Of a stretch of DNA of 64,000 nt, positions 49,025 through 62,430 are shown in pieces (the stretch's first letter is position 1; the number at the start of each line of letters is the position of its first letter). The stretch is from Serinibacter arcticus (GTDB taxonomy: Bacteria > Actinomycetota > Actinomycetes > Actinomycetales > Beutenbergiaceae), in contig NZ_RHPJ01000004.1 in NCBI RefSeq assembly GCF_004786095.1, positions 1 through 64,000 on the forward strand, read 5' to 3'. The notes under the pieces are model-generated. The model made no database searches, was not told where the DNA came from, and saw nothing but the letters and a program-made list of their open reading frames with translations. The position numbers and the translations under genes are program-made.

Positions 49025-50701
49025 TCAGCGCGCGACGCGCGCGACGTCCCACACGGGCTCGTCGCTCGCGGTCACCGTGCCGGCGCCGTCGAACACGAGG
49101 AACCGGTCGAGGCCGCGCGCGAACCAGCGGTCGTGCGTGACGGCCACGACCGTGCCCTCGAACGCCGCCAGCCCCGCCTCGAGCGCCTCGGCCGAGGCGA
49201 GGTCGAGGTTGTCCGTCGGCTCGTCGAGCAGCAGCATCGTGGCTCCGGAGAGCTCGAGCAGCAGGATCTGGAACCGTGCCTGCTGCCCGCCCGAGAGCGA
49301 GGCGAAGCGCTGCTCCGCCGACTTCGCGAGTCCGTAGCGGTCGAGGACGCGGGAGGCCTCCTCCCGGGCGCGGCCGTGCCGGTGCGCGTCCCCGCGGTGC
49401 AGGATCTCGAGCAGGGTCCGCTCCAGCAGCTCCGGGTGCTGGTGGGTCTGCGCGAACCAGCCCGGCCGCACGCGCGATCCGAGGCGGACGACGCCGGAGT
49501 GCGCCACGCGCTCCGGCTGCACGTCCCCCACGGGCCGGTGCTCGACGTCGGGGTCGGAGCCGCCCGCCGCGAGCAGACGCAGGAAGTGCGACTTGCCCGT
49601 GCCGTTCGCGCCCAGGATCCCGATGCGCTCGCCGTACCAGAGCTCGGCGTCGAACGGCCGGGCGAGGCCGGTCAGCTCGAGTCCCTCGACCACGACGGCG
49701 CGCTTGGCCGTGCGGCCGCCCCGCAGCCGCATCGTGACCTGCTGGACCTCCGGCACGGCCTCGGGCGGGCCGGCCTTCTCGAACCGCGCCAACCGGGTCT
49801 CGGCCGCCTGCAGCTTGGCCGCCATGGTGTCCATGACGGACGCCTTCGTGCGGTACATCAGCACCAGCGCCTTGAGCTTCGCGTGCTCCTCGTCCCAGCG
49901 ACGGCGCAGCTCCTCCAGCCGCGCGTTCCGGTCCTCGCGCGCCTGCGGATAGGTGCGGAACGGCCCGGGGTGCACCCAGAGCGTCGCCCCTGCGGCGCCG
50001 GGCTCGAGCGTCGCGACGCGTGTGGCGACCTGGTCCAGCAGCTCGCGGTCGTGGCTGATGAGCAGCACCGTCTTGCCGCACTCGCGCAGGGCCCGCTCGA
50101 GCCAGCGCTTGCCGGGGACGTCCAGGTAGTTGTCCGGCTCGTCCAGCAGCAGGACCTCCTCCGGCCCGCGCAGCAGCGCCTCCAGCACCAGGCGCTTCTG
50201 CTCGCCACCCGAGAGCGTCGAGACCCGACGGTGCTCGGCGCGGTCGAACGGGAGGTGCATGGCCGCCGTCGTGCACATGTCCCAGAGCGTCTCCTGCTCG
50301 TAGCCCCCGGCGTCGGCCCAGTCGGCCAGGCCCTGCGCGTAGGCCATCTGGGCGGCCTCGTCGTCGATGGTGAGCATCAGCTCCTCCGCCGCGGCGAGCG
50401 CGGCCCCCGCGACCCGGATCCGTTCCGGCGAGACGCTGACGAGCAGGTCGCGCACGGTGGTGTCGTCGCGCACGGACCCGATGAACTGGCGCATGACGCC
50501 GAGCCCACCGGTGCGCACGACGGCGCCCTCGTCGGGGTCGAGGTCGCCCGCCAGGATGCGCGAGAGCGTGGTCTTGCCGGAGCCGTTCGGGCCGACGAGC
50601 GCCATCCGGTGGCCCTCGCCGACGCGCAGGTCGACGCCGCCGAGCAGCGGACGGCCGTCGGGGAGGGAGAAGGTGATCTGGCTGAGGTCGATGTGGCCCA
50701 C
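49025..50701 (-). CDS. ABC-F family ATPase
   Basis: A 558-residue protein with two ABC ATPase domains and no membrane part. Walker A motifs are GPNGSGKTT and GANGTGKSHFL; signatures are LSGGEQKRLVLEA and LSGGQQARFQI; Walker B motifs are LLLDEPDNYLD and LLLDEPTDNLD. The linker of about 80 charged residues between domains is the ribosome-contacting part in ABC-F factors. Such proteins free stalled ribosomes or protect them from antibiotics; which applies here cannot be told. I take the GTG at 50701 (GHIDLSQITF), as relatives begin there; a GTG at 50737 would add 12 residues. Confidence 0.88.
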   Translation of the reverse strand: MGHIDLSQITFSLPDGRPLLGGVDLRVGEGHRMALVGPNGSGKTTLSRILAGDLDPDEGAVVRTGGLGVMRQFIGSVRDDTTVRDLLVSVSPERIRVAGAALAAAEELMLTIDDEAAQMAYAQGLADWADAGGYEQETLWDMCTTAAMHLPFDRAEHRRVSTLSGGEQKRLVLEALLRGPEEVLLLDEPDNYLDVPGKRWLERALRECGKTVLLISHDRELLDQVATRVATLEPGAAGATLWVHPGPFRTYPQAREDRNARLEELRRRWDEEHAKLKALVLMYRTKASVMDTMAAKLQAAETRLARFEKAGPPEAVPEVQQVTMRLRGGRTAKRAVVVEGLELTGLARPFDAELWYGERIGILGANGTGKSHFLRLLAAGGSDPDVEHRPVGDVQPERVAHSGVVRLGSRVRPGWFAQTHQHPELLERTLLEILHRGDAHRHGRAREEASRVLDRYGLAKSAEQRFASLSGGQQARFQILLLELSGATMLLLDEPTDNLDLASAEALEAGLAAFEGTVVAVTHDRWFARGLDRFLVFDGAGTVTASDEPVWDVARVAR

Positions 50702-50765
50702 CCGAGCACTGTGCCTGACGGCGGGGCTCGCCGTCACCTCGATTGCCAGGGCCGGCCCGTGGTGC

Positions 50766-51071
50766 TCAGCGCCGGGTCGGTCGTCGTCCCGCGCGCCAGC
50801 ACGACGTGTGCCAGTGGCGCCGGTCCTCGAGACCGGCCTGCGCCCCGAGGAGGTGGTCGTCGGGCCAGGCCACGACGTGCGGCGTCGCGGGCGGGATCAT
50901 CTGGTCGCACCCGGGGCAGCGGTAGGACTTCTCGCTCCCACCGACACTGCGGACCTTCCAGGCGTGGCCGTCGTCGGTGGTCTCACCGCGGGTCCAGCCG
51001 CGGGTGAGCTGGTCGACGTCGAGCGGCACGTGCTCGCTGCCGTACGCGCGCTTGCTCGACCGACGACCCAT
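50766..51071 (-). CDS. small zinc-binding protein of unknown function
   Basis: A 101-residue protein. A central CPGCDQMIPP motif (C-x-x-C) and HWHTSCWRAG further on form a likely zinc site. The N- and C-termini are basic (MGRRSSKRAYG; RRPTRR). It belongs to a conserved actinobacterial group sometimes labelled ATP/GTP-binding, but I see no nucleotide-binding loop. It lies upstream of the ABC-F gene on the same strand. A role in RNA or ribosome binding would fit its charge, but is inference. Confidence 0.7.
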   Translation of the reverse strand: MGRRSSKRAYGSEHVPLDVDQLTRGWTRGETTDDGHAWKVRSVGGSEKSYRCPGCDQMIPPATPHVVAWPDDHLLGAQAGLEDRRHWHTSCWRAGRRPTRR

Positions 51072-51103
51072 CCCCCGAGCCTACGCGGCACCCCACGACC
51101 GCG

Positions 51104-51131
51104 GCCCGCCGCCCGCCGCCCGCCGCCCGCC
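51104..51131. repeat. four tandem GCCCGCC heptamers
   Basis: Four perfect adjacent copies of GCCCGCC lie 33 nt upstream of the small zinc-protein gene and directly abut the paired hairpin repeat. It is simple sequence with no evident function. Confidence 0.8.
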
Positions 51132-51256
51132 GAGAACGCTCCGTGCGACTCGAACGACACCGTCGAGCCGCACCCGCCGTTCTCACCGCCGCCTCCCGAT
51201 GCCGAGAACGCTCGGCGCGGCTCCAGGGCAGACGTCGAGCCGCACCCGCCGTTCTC
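51132..51256. repeat. two direct copies of a 53-nt hairpin-forming repeat
   Basis: Copies at 51132-51184 and 51204-51256 are both 53 nt, with a 72-nt period. The first 10 and last 24 bases are identical; the middle differs at about half its positions. Each copy begins GAGAACG and ends CGTTCTC, so it folds on itself. Inner bases also pair, and in copy 2 GCGGCTC faces GAGCCGC. They occupy the gap between nucS and the small zinc-protein gene. Conserved ends with a diverged loop suggest selection on structure or a spread repeat family. Confidence 0.65.
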
Positions 51257-51329
51257 AGCGAGGGGTCCGACGTGTCGGCGGGTCCGCACGAGGGCGGCCG
51301 GGCGGCCGGGCGGCGCGCGCCGGCGCCGC

Positions 51330-52115
51330 TCAGAAGAGGCGCGAGTCGGGGTCGTCGACGCCGCGCATCGCGTCGTAGTCCAGCAGCAGGCAGTCGATGC
51401 CGCGGTCGGTCGCGAGGGTGCGCGCCTGCGGCGCGATGCTCTGCGCCGCGAGCACGCCGCGCACGGGCGCCAGGTGCGGGTCGCGGTTGAGGAGCTCGAG
51501 GTAGCGCGTGAGCTGCTCGACCGCGTCGATGGTCGCGCGCCGCTTGATCTCGACGGCGACGTGGCGGTGCGTGACGCCGGACGGCGTCGCGACCTCCACC
51601 TCGATCTCCACCACTCCCCCGGCGCCGGCCGATGCGGTGGCCGACGACGTCCCGGCCGACGACGGCACCCGCACCATCAGGTCGACGGGACCGATCGCCG
51701 TCGGGAACTCGCGGCGCACGAGCGTGTGGCCCGCGCCCACCAGCTCGACCTGCTCGGCCAGCAGCTTCTGCAGGTGCGCCTCGACGCCGTCCTTCTGCAG
51801 GCCGGGGTCGACGCCGAGCTCGTGCGCGGAGTCGTGCGCGACGTCGTGCAGCGAGACCACGAGCTTGTCGTCGGTCTTGGTGGCGGTCACGGTCCAGACG
51901 GCCGTGACGCCCTGGGCCGCCTGCTCCGGCGTCGGCTGCGACACCTTCAGCGTGCAGGGCGGGCTCATCCAGTTCAGCGGCTTGTACGACCCGCCGTCGG
52001 AGTGGACGAGGACGGAACCGTCGGCCTTCACCATGAGCACGCGAGGCGCGAGCGGCAGGTGGGCGGACAGCCGTCCGGAGTAGTCGACGGCGCAGGTGGC
52101 CACGACGATTCTCAC
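51330..52115 (-). CDS. nucS: mismatch-specific endonuclease NucS (EndoMS)
   Basis: NucS replaces MutS/MutL in actinobacteria, cutting both strands at mismatches. The protein has 261 residues against about 225 in relatives. The N-terminal DNA-binding/dimer domain (about 1-115) has [11 protein letters not shown] and [20 protein letters not shown]. Catalytic Asp145 (IGPVDL) and Glu189-Ile-Lys191 ([18 protein letters not shown]) are present, and the C-terminal DYDAMRG...SRLF tail should bind the beta clamp. Between Asp145 and Glu189 there is an extra Ser/Ala/Gly-rich stretch of about 30 residues. The GTG at 52115 has GGGAG 8 nt upstream and overlaps the DUF2550 stop. Confidence 0.93.
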   Translation of the reverse strand: MRIVVATCAVDYSGRLSAHLPLAPRVLMVKADGSVLVHSDGGSYKPLNWMSPPCTLKVSQPTPEQAAQGVTAVWTVTATKTDDKLVVSLHDVAHDSAHELGVDPGLQKDGVEAHLQKLLAEQVELVGAGHTLVRREFPTAIGPVDLMVRVPSSAGTSSATASAGAGGVVEIEVEVATPSGVTHRHVAVEIKRRATIDAVEQLTRYLELLNRDPHLAPVRGVLAAQSIAPQARTLATDRGIDCLLLDYDAMRGVDDPDSRLF

Positions 52116-52525
52116 AGCGGAAGCTCCCTGGGGGGTTGGGACTCGAGCCACGAGGACAGTCCCGAGTACTGACCGGCGCGCATGGCCAGCACGAACTCGT
52201 GGCCGTCGACCTCGCAGGCGACCTCGAAGATGCGCGTCGCGGTGACGGCGGCCTCGGGGTCGCGCGCGTCACGGCTCACGACGTGGAGCCGCGCCCGCGG
52301 CCATGACTGGCCGGGGCGCGGGTCCAGGGAGACGAGGCGGTACCAGTGCAGGGCGTCGGCACCGTAGTGCGCGATCCCCGAGGCCCATCCCGTCGGTGTG
52401 CGCAGGGCGCACTCGAACGATCCGACGCGCAGCCCGAGGGTGCGCAGCCGGAGGTAGAACGCTCCGGCGCCGATGAGCCCGATCGCGCCCGCCACGGCGA
52501 GCGCGATCACGAGGGCTTCCGGCAC
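52112..52525 (-). CDS. DUF2550 membrane-anchored protein
   Basis: A 137-residue protein with one N-terminal membrane helix (about 4-26) and a cytoplasmic domain matching DUF2550 ([21 protein letters not shown], then [17 protein letters not shown]). This family follows atpC in many actinobacteria, including mycobacteria. Its role is unknown. It starts 9 nt after atpC and overlaps nucS by 4 nt, so it joins the ATP synthase operon to nucS. Confidence 0.85.
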   Translation of the reverse strand: MPEALVIALAVAGAIGLIGAGAFYLRLRTLGLRVGSFECALRTPTGWASGIAHYGADALHWYRLVSLDPRPGQSWPRARLHVVSRDARDPEAAVTATRIFEVACEVDGHEFVLAMRAGQYSGLSSWLESQPPRELPL

Positions 52526-52534
52526 CGGCGAGGC

Positions 52535-52797
52535 TCAGTCCTGCGAGTCGACGACGACCGTCACCGCGTCGTCGTCGAAGGAGACGAACCCCGACGTGAC
52601 GGCGAACTCCTCGGACGACCCTGCGGCGGAACGGACGCGGACCGTGCCCGCACGCAGCAGCGACAGGACCGACTCGTGACCGGGCAGCAGCCCCATGTCA
52701 CCCTCGGCCGCCGGCACGCTGACACCCGCCGCCGTCCCGGACCACAGCGTGCGGTCCGGGGCGACGATCTCGACGGTCAGCTCTCCGCGTCCGGCCA

Positions 52798-52798
<1 letters not shown>
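52535..52798 (-). CDS. atpC: ATP synthase F1 epsilon subunit
   Basis: An 87-residue short epsilon subunit with the N-terminal beta-sandwich only (VEIVAPDRTLWSGTAAGVSV, then GDMGLLPGHESVLSLL). It lacks the C-terminal helical hairpin that inhibits ATP hydrolysis in E. coli; truncated forms are known from other actinobacteria. In the central stalk it connects gamma to the c-ring. Its ATG shares one base with the atpD stop. Confidence 0.93.
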
Positions 52799-54288
<1,490 letters not shown>

Positions 54289-54302
54289 TCAGCGTCGGTG
54301 GA

Positions 54303-55193
54303 TCAGCCGGCGAGAGCGTCGGCCCCGGAGACGATCTCGCTGATCTCCTGGGTGATCTCCGCCTGCCTGGCCGAGTTGGCCAGTCGGGTGTAGTTGCGAA
54401 TGATGTCTTCGGCGTTCTCGGTCGCCGTGTGCATGGCGCGCTGGCGCGAGGCCAGCTCCGAGGCGGCCGCCTGGTGCAGCGCCGTGAAGATCCTCGCGAG
54501 GATGTAGCGCGGCAGAAGGGCGTCCAGCACGACCTCGGGCGACGGCTCGAAGTCGTACAGCGGCAGCGGCTCCTCGCCCACCGGGGCCACCCCGTCCACG
54601 ACCTCCAGCGGGAGGATGCGGACCACGCGCGGCTCCTGCGTCACCATCGACAGGAAGCGCGTGTAGACCAGGTGGATCTCGCTGACGCCGCCGGCGTCCG
54701 CGGGAGCCCGGAAGGCCTCGAGCAGGGTGTCCGCGATCTCCTCGGCACGCTCCAGCTGCGGGGCGTCGGAGTTGCCGAGCCAAGTCTCCTTGATGTCCCG
54801 GTTGCGGAACGTGAAGTACCCGACGCCACGGCGACCGGCCACGTACAGCTCGGGTTCCTTGCCCTCCTCCGTCAGACGCGTGATGAGGCGCTCGGCCTCA
54901 CGCAGCACGCTGGCGTTGTAGGACCCGGCCATGCCCCGGTCCGCCGTCAGCACCAGGATCGCGACGCGGTTGGTGTCGGTGCGGTCCGAGGTGAGCGGGT
55001 GGTCGACGGACGCGTGGGTCGCGGCCGCCGACAGCGCCCGCGTGATCGCACGGGAGAACGGTGCAGCGGCCTGGGCCTGGTCACGGGCCTTGCCGATCCG
55101 CGAGGCAGCGATGAGCTCCATGGCGCGGAACATCTTCTTCAGCGTCTGGGTCGACTTGATCCGCTGCTTGTAGACGCGCTGCTGACCTGCCAC
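54303..55193 (-). CDS. atpG: ATP synthase F1 gamma subunit
   Basis: The 296-residue rotor shaft. The N-terminal helix has YKQRIKSTQTLKKMFRAMEL, the middle ILVLTADRGMAGSYNASVLR (the family's GLCG-like region), and the C-terminal helix MHTATENAEDIIRNYTRLAN. It turns inside the alpha3-beta3 ring and couples it to the c-ring. The start is a GTG at 55193, 3 nt after the atpA stop. Confidence 0.96.
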   Translation of the reverse strand: MAGQQRVYKQRIKSTQTLKKMFRAMELIAASRIGKARDQAQAAAPFSRAITRALSAAATHASVDHPLTSDRTDTNRVAILVLTADRGMAGSYNASVLREAERLITRLTEEGKEPELYVAGRRGVGYFTFRNRDIKETWLGNSDAPQLERAEEIADTLLEAFRAPADAGGVSEIHLVYTRFLSMVTQEPRVVRILPLEVVDGVAPVGEEPLPLYDFEPSPEVVLDALLPRYILARIFTALHQAAASELASRQRAMHTATENAEDIIRNYTRLANSARQAEITQEISEIVSGADALAG

Positions 55194-55196
55194 GGC

Positions 55197-56828
<1,632 letters not shown>

Positions 56829-56879
56829 CGGTTCCTTCTCTCGTCTTCGCGTCGGGCGCGGGGTGTCTGGGGTGAGCGC

Positions 56880-57694
56880 TCAGCCGGCGATGCGGCGTCG
56901 GGCTTCGGCAAGCTTGGACAGCACGGTGGCGTCGACGACCTCGGCACCCACCTGGATGCGCATGCCACCCACGATGCTGGGGTCGACGCCCACGTTGACG
57001 TGGACCTCGGTGGAGTAGATGCGCGAGAGCGTCGCGCTCAGGCGCTCGACCTGGGCCGTGGTGATCGGCGAGGCGACCAGCACCGAGGCGACGACCCGCT
57101 TGCGACGGGCGGCGGCGATCTCGGCGATGTGCGACAGGCGCGTGGTCACGGACCGCTGGCGCAGCGCGCCGACCGTCCGGCGCACGAGGACCTGCGACTC
57201 CGGGGCGACCTGGCCGTTGAGCAGCTGGTCGGCCAGTGCCGTGCGGCGCTCGGCCGCGACGTCCGTCGAGGCCAGGGCGACGCGCAGGTCGCGCTCGTTG
57301 CTGAGGATGCGGCCCAGACGGAACAGGTCGTCCTCGACGCGGAGCAGGTCGTCGCGCGACTCGGCGGCGACGAGCACCGCGGTGGTGCCGAGCTCCTCGA
57401 GCGCCTCGGCGAGGTCGGCGTCGGCCGACCAGCGAGCACGCGCGAGACCGGCGACCAGGTCGACGACGTCCGCGTGCACCTGCGTGCCCAGGAGCGTCGT
57501 GGCCAGCTGGGCCTTGGCCTCGCCGGACCGGGTGGGGTCGGTGAGCGCGCGACGCAGGGAGGTCGAGCCGTCGAGCGCGTCGACGACCGAGAAGATCTGC
57601 TCCCCGATCTCGCGTGCCCCGTCACCCGCGGCGTCCAGGATCGGCGCGAACCGCTCCCTGGCCGACGCGAGGGATGCCTCGCTGGTCGCCCGCA

Positions 57695-57695
<1 letters not shown>
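56880..57695 (-). CDS. atpH: ATP synthase delta subunit
   Basis: A 271-residue delta subunit that ties the F1 head to the peripheral stalk. The OSCP-type domain occupies about 1-180 and the C-terminal motif is NVGVDPSIVGGMRIQVGAEV. It is longer than the 180-residue E. coli protein, as usual in this phylum. The ATG at 57695 shares a base with the atpF stop; the GTG just before it (57698) would add one residue and form a GTGA overlap. Confidence 0.94.
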
Positions 57696-59395
<1,700 letters not shown>

Positions 59396-59531
59396 GAGAG
59401 GTCCAGCCGCGTTCAAAGGTCTCCCCGGGTCTTGTGATGGAGGCGCAAGGCCCAGCAGCGGTGCGGCGACGCACCGTGCCGTGCTGATTCCGTGATGGAT
59501 TCGCAGGTCTGTCGACCACCCTACCGGATGT

Positions 59532-59993
59532 TCACGACCCCTTCACGCCCGCGCGGGCCTCGGGATCGACCACCGGCACCCTGGCCGTCATGACGGCTCG
59601 CATCTCGATCACCAGCGACGCCAGCACGATCGCGGCGAGCGTGCCGGCGAGCACGTACCGGTCGTAGAAGTCCAGGCCGCGCAGCACCGCGAGCATCGCG
59701 ACGATGACGACCATCTTGGCGAGCCAGCCACCCAGCACGGCAACCGCGAGGAACTGCGGCGACCGCCCCTCGCTGACGAGCATCGTCACCACGGTGGTCG
59801 CGCAGAAGATGACGCCGACGACGCCGCCGAGGAGCGCCCCCCACAGGCCGGTGGACCCGACGGTCACCAGCCCCACGACCGCGGCCAGCACGGTCACGCC
59901 CACGGTCACGACGGCGACCTGGCGCAGGATGCGGGAGAGCACGCCCTTGAGCGTGGTGGGGACGGTCGAGACGGCGGGGGCAGGACTGGTCAC
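59532..59993 (-). CDS. atpI: ATP synthase I-like membrane protein
   Basis: A 153-residue protein with four membrane helices (about 27-45, 50-68, 85-105, 110-130). It lies immediately upstream of atpB in the place of AtpI, which in other bacteria helps c-ring assembly. Sequence similarity to AtpI is weak, so the name rests largely on position and topology. The GTG at 59993 has GGGGA just upstream. It is probably the first gene of the ATP synthase transcript or continues from wecA 19 nt upstream. Confidence 0.8.
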   Translation of the reverse strand: MTSPAPAVSTVPTTLKGVLSRILRQVAVVTVGVTVLAAVVGLVTVGSTGLWGALLGGVVGVIFCATTVVTMLVSEGRSPQFLAVAVLGGWLAKMVVIVAMLAVLRGLDFYDRYVLAGTLAAIVLASLVIEMRAVMTARVPVVDPEARAGVKGS

Positions 59994-60012
59994 TCCCCTA
60001 CTCTCCCACGGG

Positions 60013-61191
60013 TCAGACGCGGGTCTCGGGGCGCGGGGACTCGGCCGGGGGCCGCTCGGCGGTGCGGACGTGACGCGAGGACGCCCGCGGCCGCGTCCGC
60101 CGCACCGGCAGCGGCACGATCGTGAGCACGATGCCGACGACCACCACGACGGTGAGCGCGATGACCACGGTCCGGAGCGGAAGAAAGGCCAGCGCGACCG
60201 CCCCGAAGGCGAACACCGTGGTCCAGGCGTAGAGGATCACGACCGTCCGGCGGTGCGAGTGCCCCCGCGCCATCAGGCGGTGGTGCAGGTGCAGACCGTC
60301 GGCGGCGAACGGCGACTTTCCGGCCGCCACGCGTCGCACGACGGCGAACACCAGGTCGATGAGCGGCACGACCATCACCGCCACGGGCAGCAGGATCGGC
60401 AGGAAGGCCGGGAACCCGACGAACTCGGTCAGCTGCTGCGACGCGCCGGGGTCGATGTTGCCGGTGACCACGATGCTCGCTGCGGACACCGTCAGGCCCA
60501 GGAACATGGCGCCGGAATCGCCCATGAAGATCGAGGCCCTGAAGAAGTTGTGGGGCAGGAAGCCGAGGCAGGCCCCGACCACCGCCGCGATCACGAGCGT
60601 GGCGAGGTTGGAGTAGTCCGACTCGGTCGAGCGCGTCAGCAGGTAGGTGTAGACGAAGAAGGCCGTGCCCCCGATCGCGATCAGGCCCGCGGCGAGACCG
60701 TCGAGCCCGTCGACGAAGTTCACCGCGTTGATCGCCACGAGCACGACCAGGAGCGTGATCGCCAGCAGCATCCGCGGCGACAGGATCGCGATCGAGTCGA
60801 ACAGCGGCACCGTGATGAGCTGCACGCCCTGCCAGACCATCAGCCCCGCGCACAGGATCTGCCCGACCAGCTTCGTCATCCAGTCCAGGTCCCAGATGTC
60901 GTCGGCAGCGCCGAGCAGGCAGATGAGCCCGGCGGCCGCAAGGATCGCCCAGGCCTGGGACGAGATCGTGAACGCGTCGCCCAGGAAGTCCGTCCGCGAC
61001 GCGATCAGCAGGGCGACGGCGAAGCCGGCGAACATCGCGATCCCGCCCATCCGCGGGGTCGGGACGGCGTGCACGTCGCGGTCGCGCAGCGGGGTCACGG
61101 CGTTGACGCGCCGCGCCAGCACACGCACCAGCGGCGTCGCGACGAACGTGACGGCCGCGGCGACGACGACGACCAGCAGGTAGATCCTCAC
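60013..61191 (-). CDS. wecA: undecaprenyl-phosphate GlcNAc-1-phosphate transferase (WecA/Rfe type)
   Basis: A 392-residue polyprenyl-phosphate glycosyl-1-phosphate transferase of the MraY/WecA family with about 11 membrane helices. The catalytic Asp pair is in LLGAADDIWDLDW, and NFVDGLDGLAAGLIAIGG and FMGDSGAMFLGL are family motifs. It moves GlcNAc-1-phosphate from UDP-GlcNAc onto the lipid carrier, the first step of cell-wall glycopolymer synthesis. A basic tail of about 40 residues ends the protein. The GTG at 61191 overlaps the tsaC stop (GTGA). The order tsaC-wecA-atpI is conserved in mycobacteria. Confidence 0.93.
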   Translation of the reverse strand: MRIYLLVVVVAAAVTFVATPLVRVLARRVNAVTPLRDRDVHAVPTPRMGGIAMFAGFAVALLIASRTDFLGDAFTISSQAWAILAAAGLICLLGAADDIWDLDWMTKLVGQILCAGLMVWQGVQLITVPLFDSIAILSPRMLLAITLLVVLVAINAVNFVDGLDGLAAGLIAIGGTAFFVYTYLLTRSTESDYSNLATLVIAAVVGACLGFLPHNFFRASIFMGDSGAMFLGLTVSAASIVVTGNIDPGASQQLTEFVGFPAFLPILLPVAVMVVPLIDLVFAVVRRVAAGKSPFAADGLHLHHRLMARGHSHRRTVVILYAWTTVFAFGAVALAFLPLRTVVIALTVVVVVGIVLTIVPLPVRRTRPRASSRHVRTAERPPAESPRPETRV

Positions 61192-61940
61192 CCGGCAGAC
61201 CGCCCGGGGCCGGGGTCGGCGGCCGGTGACTCGTCAGCGAGGGACTCCCCGGCGACCGGCTGGTCGACGACGGCCTCCACCTCGACCGCCGGCTCCTCCT
61301 CGGCCACCACGCGCAGGTGCGGGACGACGGCGGCGAGCCGCTCGCGGTCGATCGCTCCCTCGCGCACGATCGTCAGGCTCGGACCGGTGGCGTCCACGAT
61401 GGTGGACGCCTGGCCGCCGGGCGCCTCGCCGTCGTCGAGGTAGCGGGCGACCCTCGCGCCCAGCTGCGCGCTCGCCTCGGCGGCGTTGGTCGCCGCCGGC
61501 TTCCCGGTGCGGTTGGCGGAGGAGACCGCCAGCGGGCCGGTGGTGCGCAGCAGGTCCAGGGCCACCTCGTGGTCGGGCATCCGCAGCGCGACCGTGCCGG
61601 CGGTCTCGCCCAGGTCCCACGTCAGCGTCGGCTGCGCGCGCACGATGATCGTCAGCGCCCCGGGCCAGAACGCATCGGCCAGCGCCTTCGCGGCGGGCGG
61701 GACGTCGACGGCGAGCACCTCGAGCATGGTCGGCGACGCCACCAGCACCGGCGGCGGCATCTGCCGGCCTCTGCCCTTGGCTGCCAGGAGGGCGGCGACG
61801 GCGTCGGCGTCGAACGCGTCGGCGGCGATGCCGTAGACGGTGTCGGTGGGCAGGACGACGAGGCCACCGCTGGACAGCACGGCGGCTGCCTCGGCGATGC
61901 TGGCGGAGCGGTGCTCCGGGACGCACGACAGGTTGGTCAC
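61188..61940 (-). CDS. tsaC: L-threonylcarbamoyladenylate synthase (Sua5/YrdC)
   Basis: This enzyme makes threonylcarbamoyl-AMP for the t6A37 modification of ANN-decoding tRNAs. The 250-residue protein has the YrdC core (about 15-205) with VVLPTDTVYGIAADA, KGRGRQMPPPVLVAS (the KxR site) and PLAVSSANRTGKPAATNA. The last 40 residues are an acidic, Ala/Glu/Pro-rich tail not part of the fold. The start is the GTG at 61940; an open frame continues upstream over the opposite-strand gene but is not YrdC-like. Confidence 0.95.
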   Translation of the reverse strand: MTNLSCVPEHRSASIAEAAAVLSSGGLVVLPTDTVYGIAADAFDADAVAALLAAKGRGRQMPPPVLVASPTMLEVLAVDVPPAAKALADAFWPGALTIIVRAQPTLTWDLGETAGTVALRMPDHEVALDLLRTTGPLAVSSANRTGKPAATNAAEASAQLGARVARYLDDGEAPGGQASTIVDATGPSLTIVREGAIDRERLAAVVPHLRVVAEEEPAVEVEAVVDQPVAGESLADESPAADPGPGRSAG

Positions 61941-61998
61941 GGCCCCGATCCTGCCACGCCCGCAACGCCGGGACACGGTGACCTGGCAGGCTCGGGGC

Positions 61999-62430
61999 GT
62001 GCCAGACCCCACCCCGCTGACCCGCCCGAGCACGGGCGTCCGCCGCCTGCTGCTGACGGGAGCCCTCGCGCTCAACCTCGTCACGATGTACGCGCCGAGC
62101 CTCCCGGCGCAGGTCGAACCCGCCGTCGACCTGCGGCTGGACCTGCTGGGACACGCCGCGAGCTTCGCGGCGCTGACGTTCACCGGGCTGCTGGCGGGGG
62201 TCCCGCGCCGGCTCCTGCTCGTGCTCGTGGCGCTCAACGCCGTCGCGAGCGAGCTGATCCAGCACCTCCTGCTGCCGCGGCGCACGGGCGATGTCACCGA
62301 CCTGGCGGCCGACGCCGTCGGGATCGCGCTGGGGCTGCTGGCGTGGCGGACGTGGGAGCGGATCAGGGCGCGACGGCGCGCACGCCGCGCGGCCGGGACG
62401 TCAGGTCCTCGAAGCTCGTCACCTCGGTGA
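61999..62430 (+). CDS. small VanZ-like membrane protein
   Basis: A 143-residue protein with three to four hydrophobic segments (about 17-33, 52-70, 74-92, 108-124). The pattern LGHAASFAALTFTGLL, then SELIQHLLLPRRTGDVTDLA and GIALGLLAW, recalls VanZ-family proteins, which carry a D-x-x-x-D/N signature in the last part. It is the only rightward gene in the 52-64 kb block, and its 3' end overlaps the 3' end of prmC by 68 nt on the opposite strand. Start at the GTG at 61999. The function of the family outside vancomycin clusters is unknown. Confidence 0.7.
   Translation: MPDPTPLTRPSTGVRRLLLTGALALNLVTMYAPSLPAQVEPAVDLRLDLLGHAASFAALTFTGLLAGVPRRLLLVLVALNAVASELIQHLLLPRRTGDVTDLAADAVGIALGLLAWRTWERIRARRRARRAAGTSGPRSSSPR

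Noticed and set aside
49025-50701. ABC-F protein as an antibiotic-resistance gene
   Set aside because: Housekeeping and resistance ABC-F proteins cannot be separated by what is visible here, and there is no resistance context.
51132-51256. Two spaced repeats as a minimal CRISPR array
   Set aside because: Only two 53-nt units, the ends are inverted repeats of the same unit, there is no consistent unique spacer, and no cas gene is in the window.
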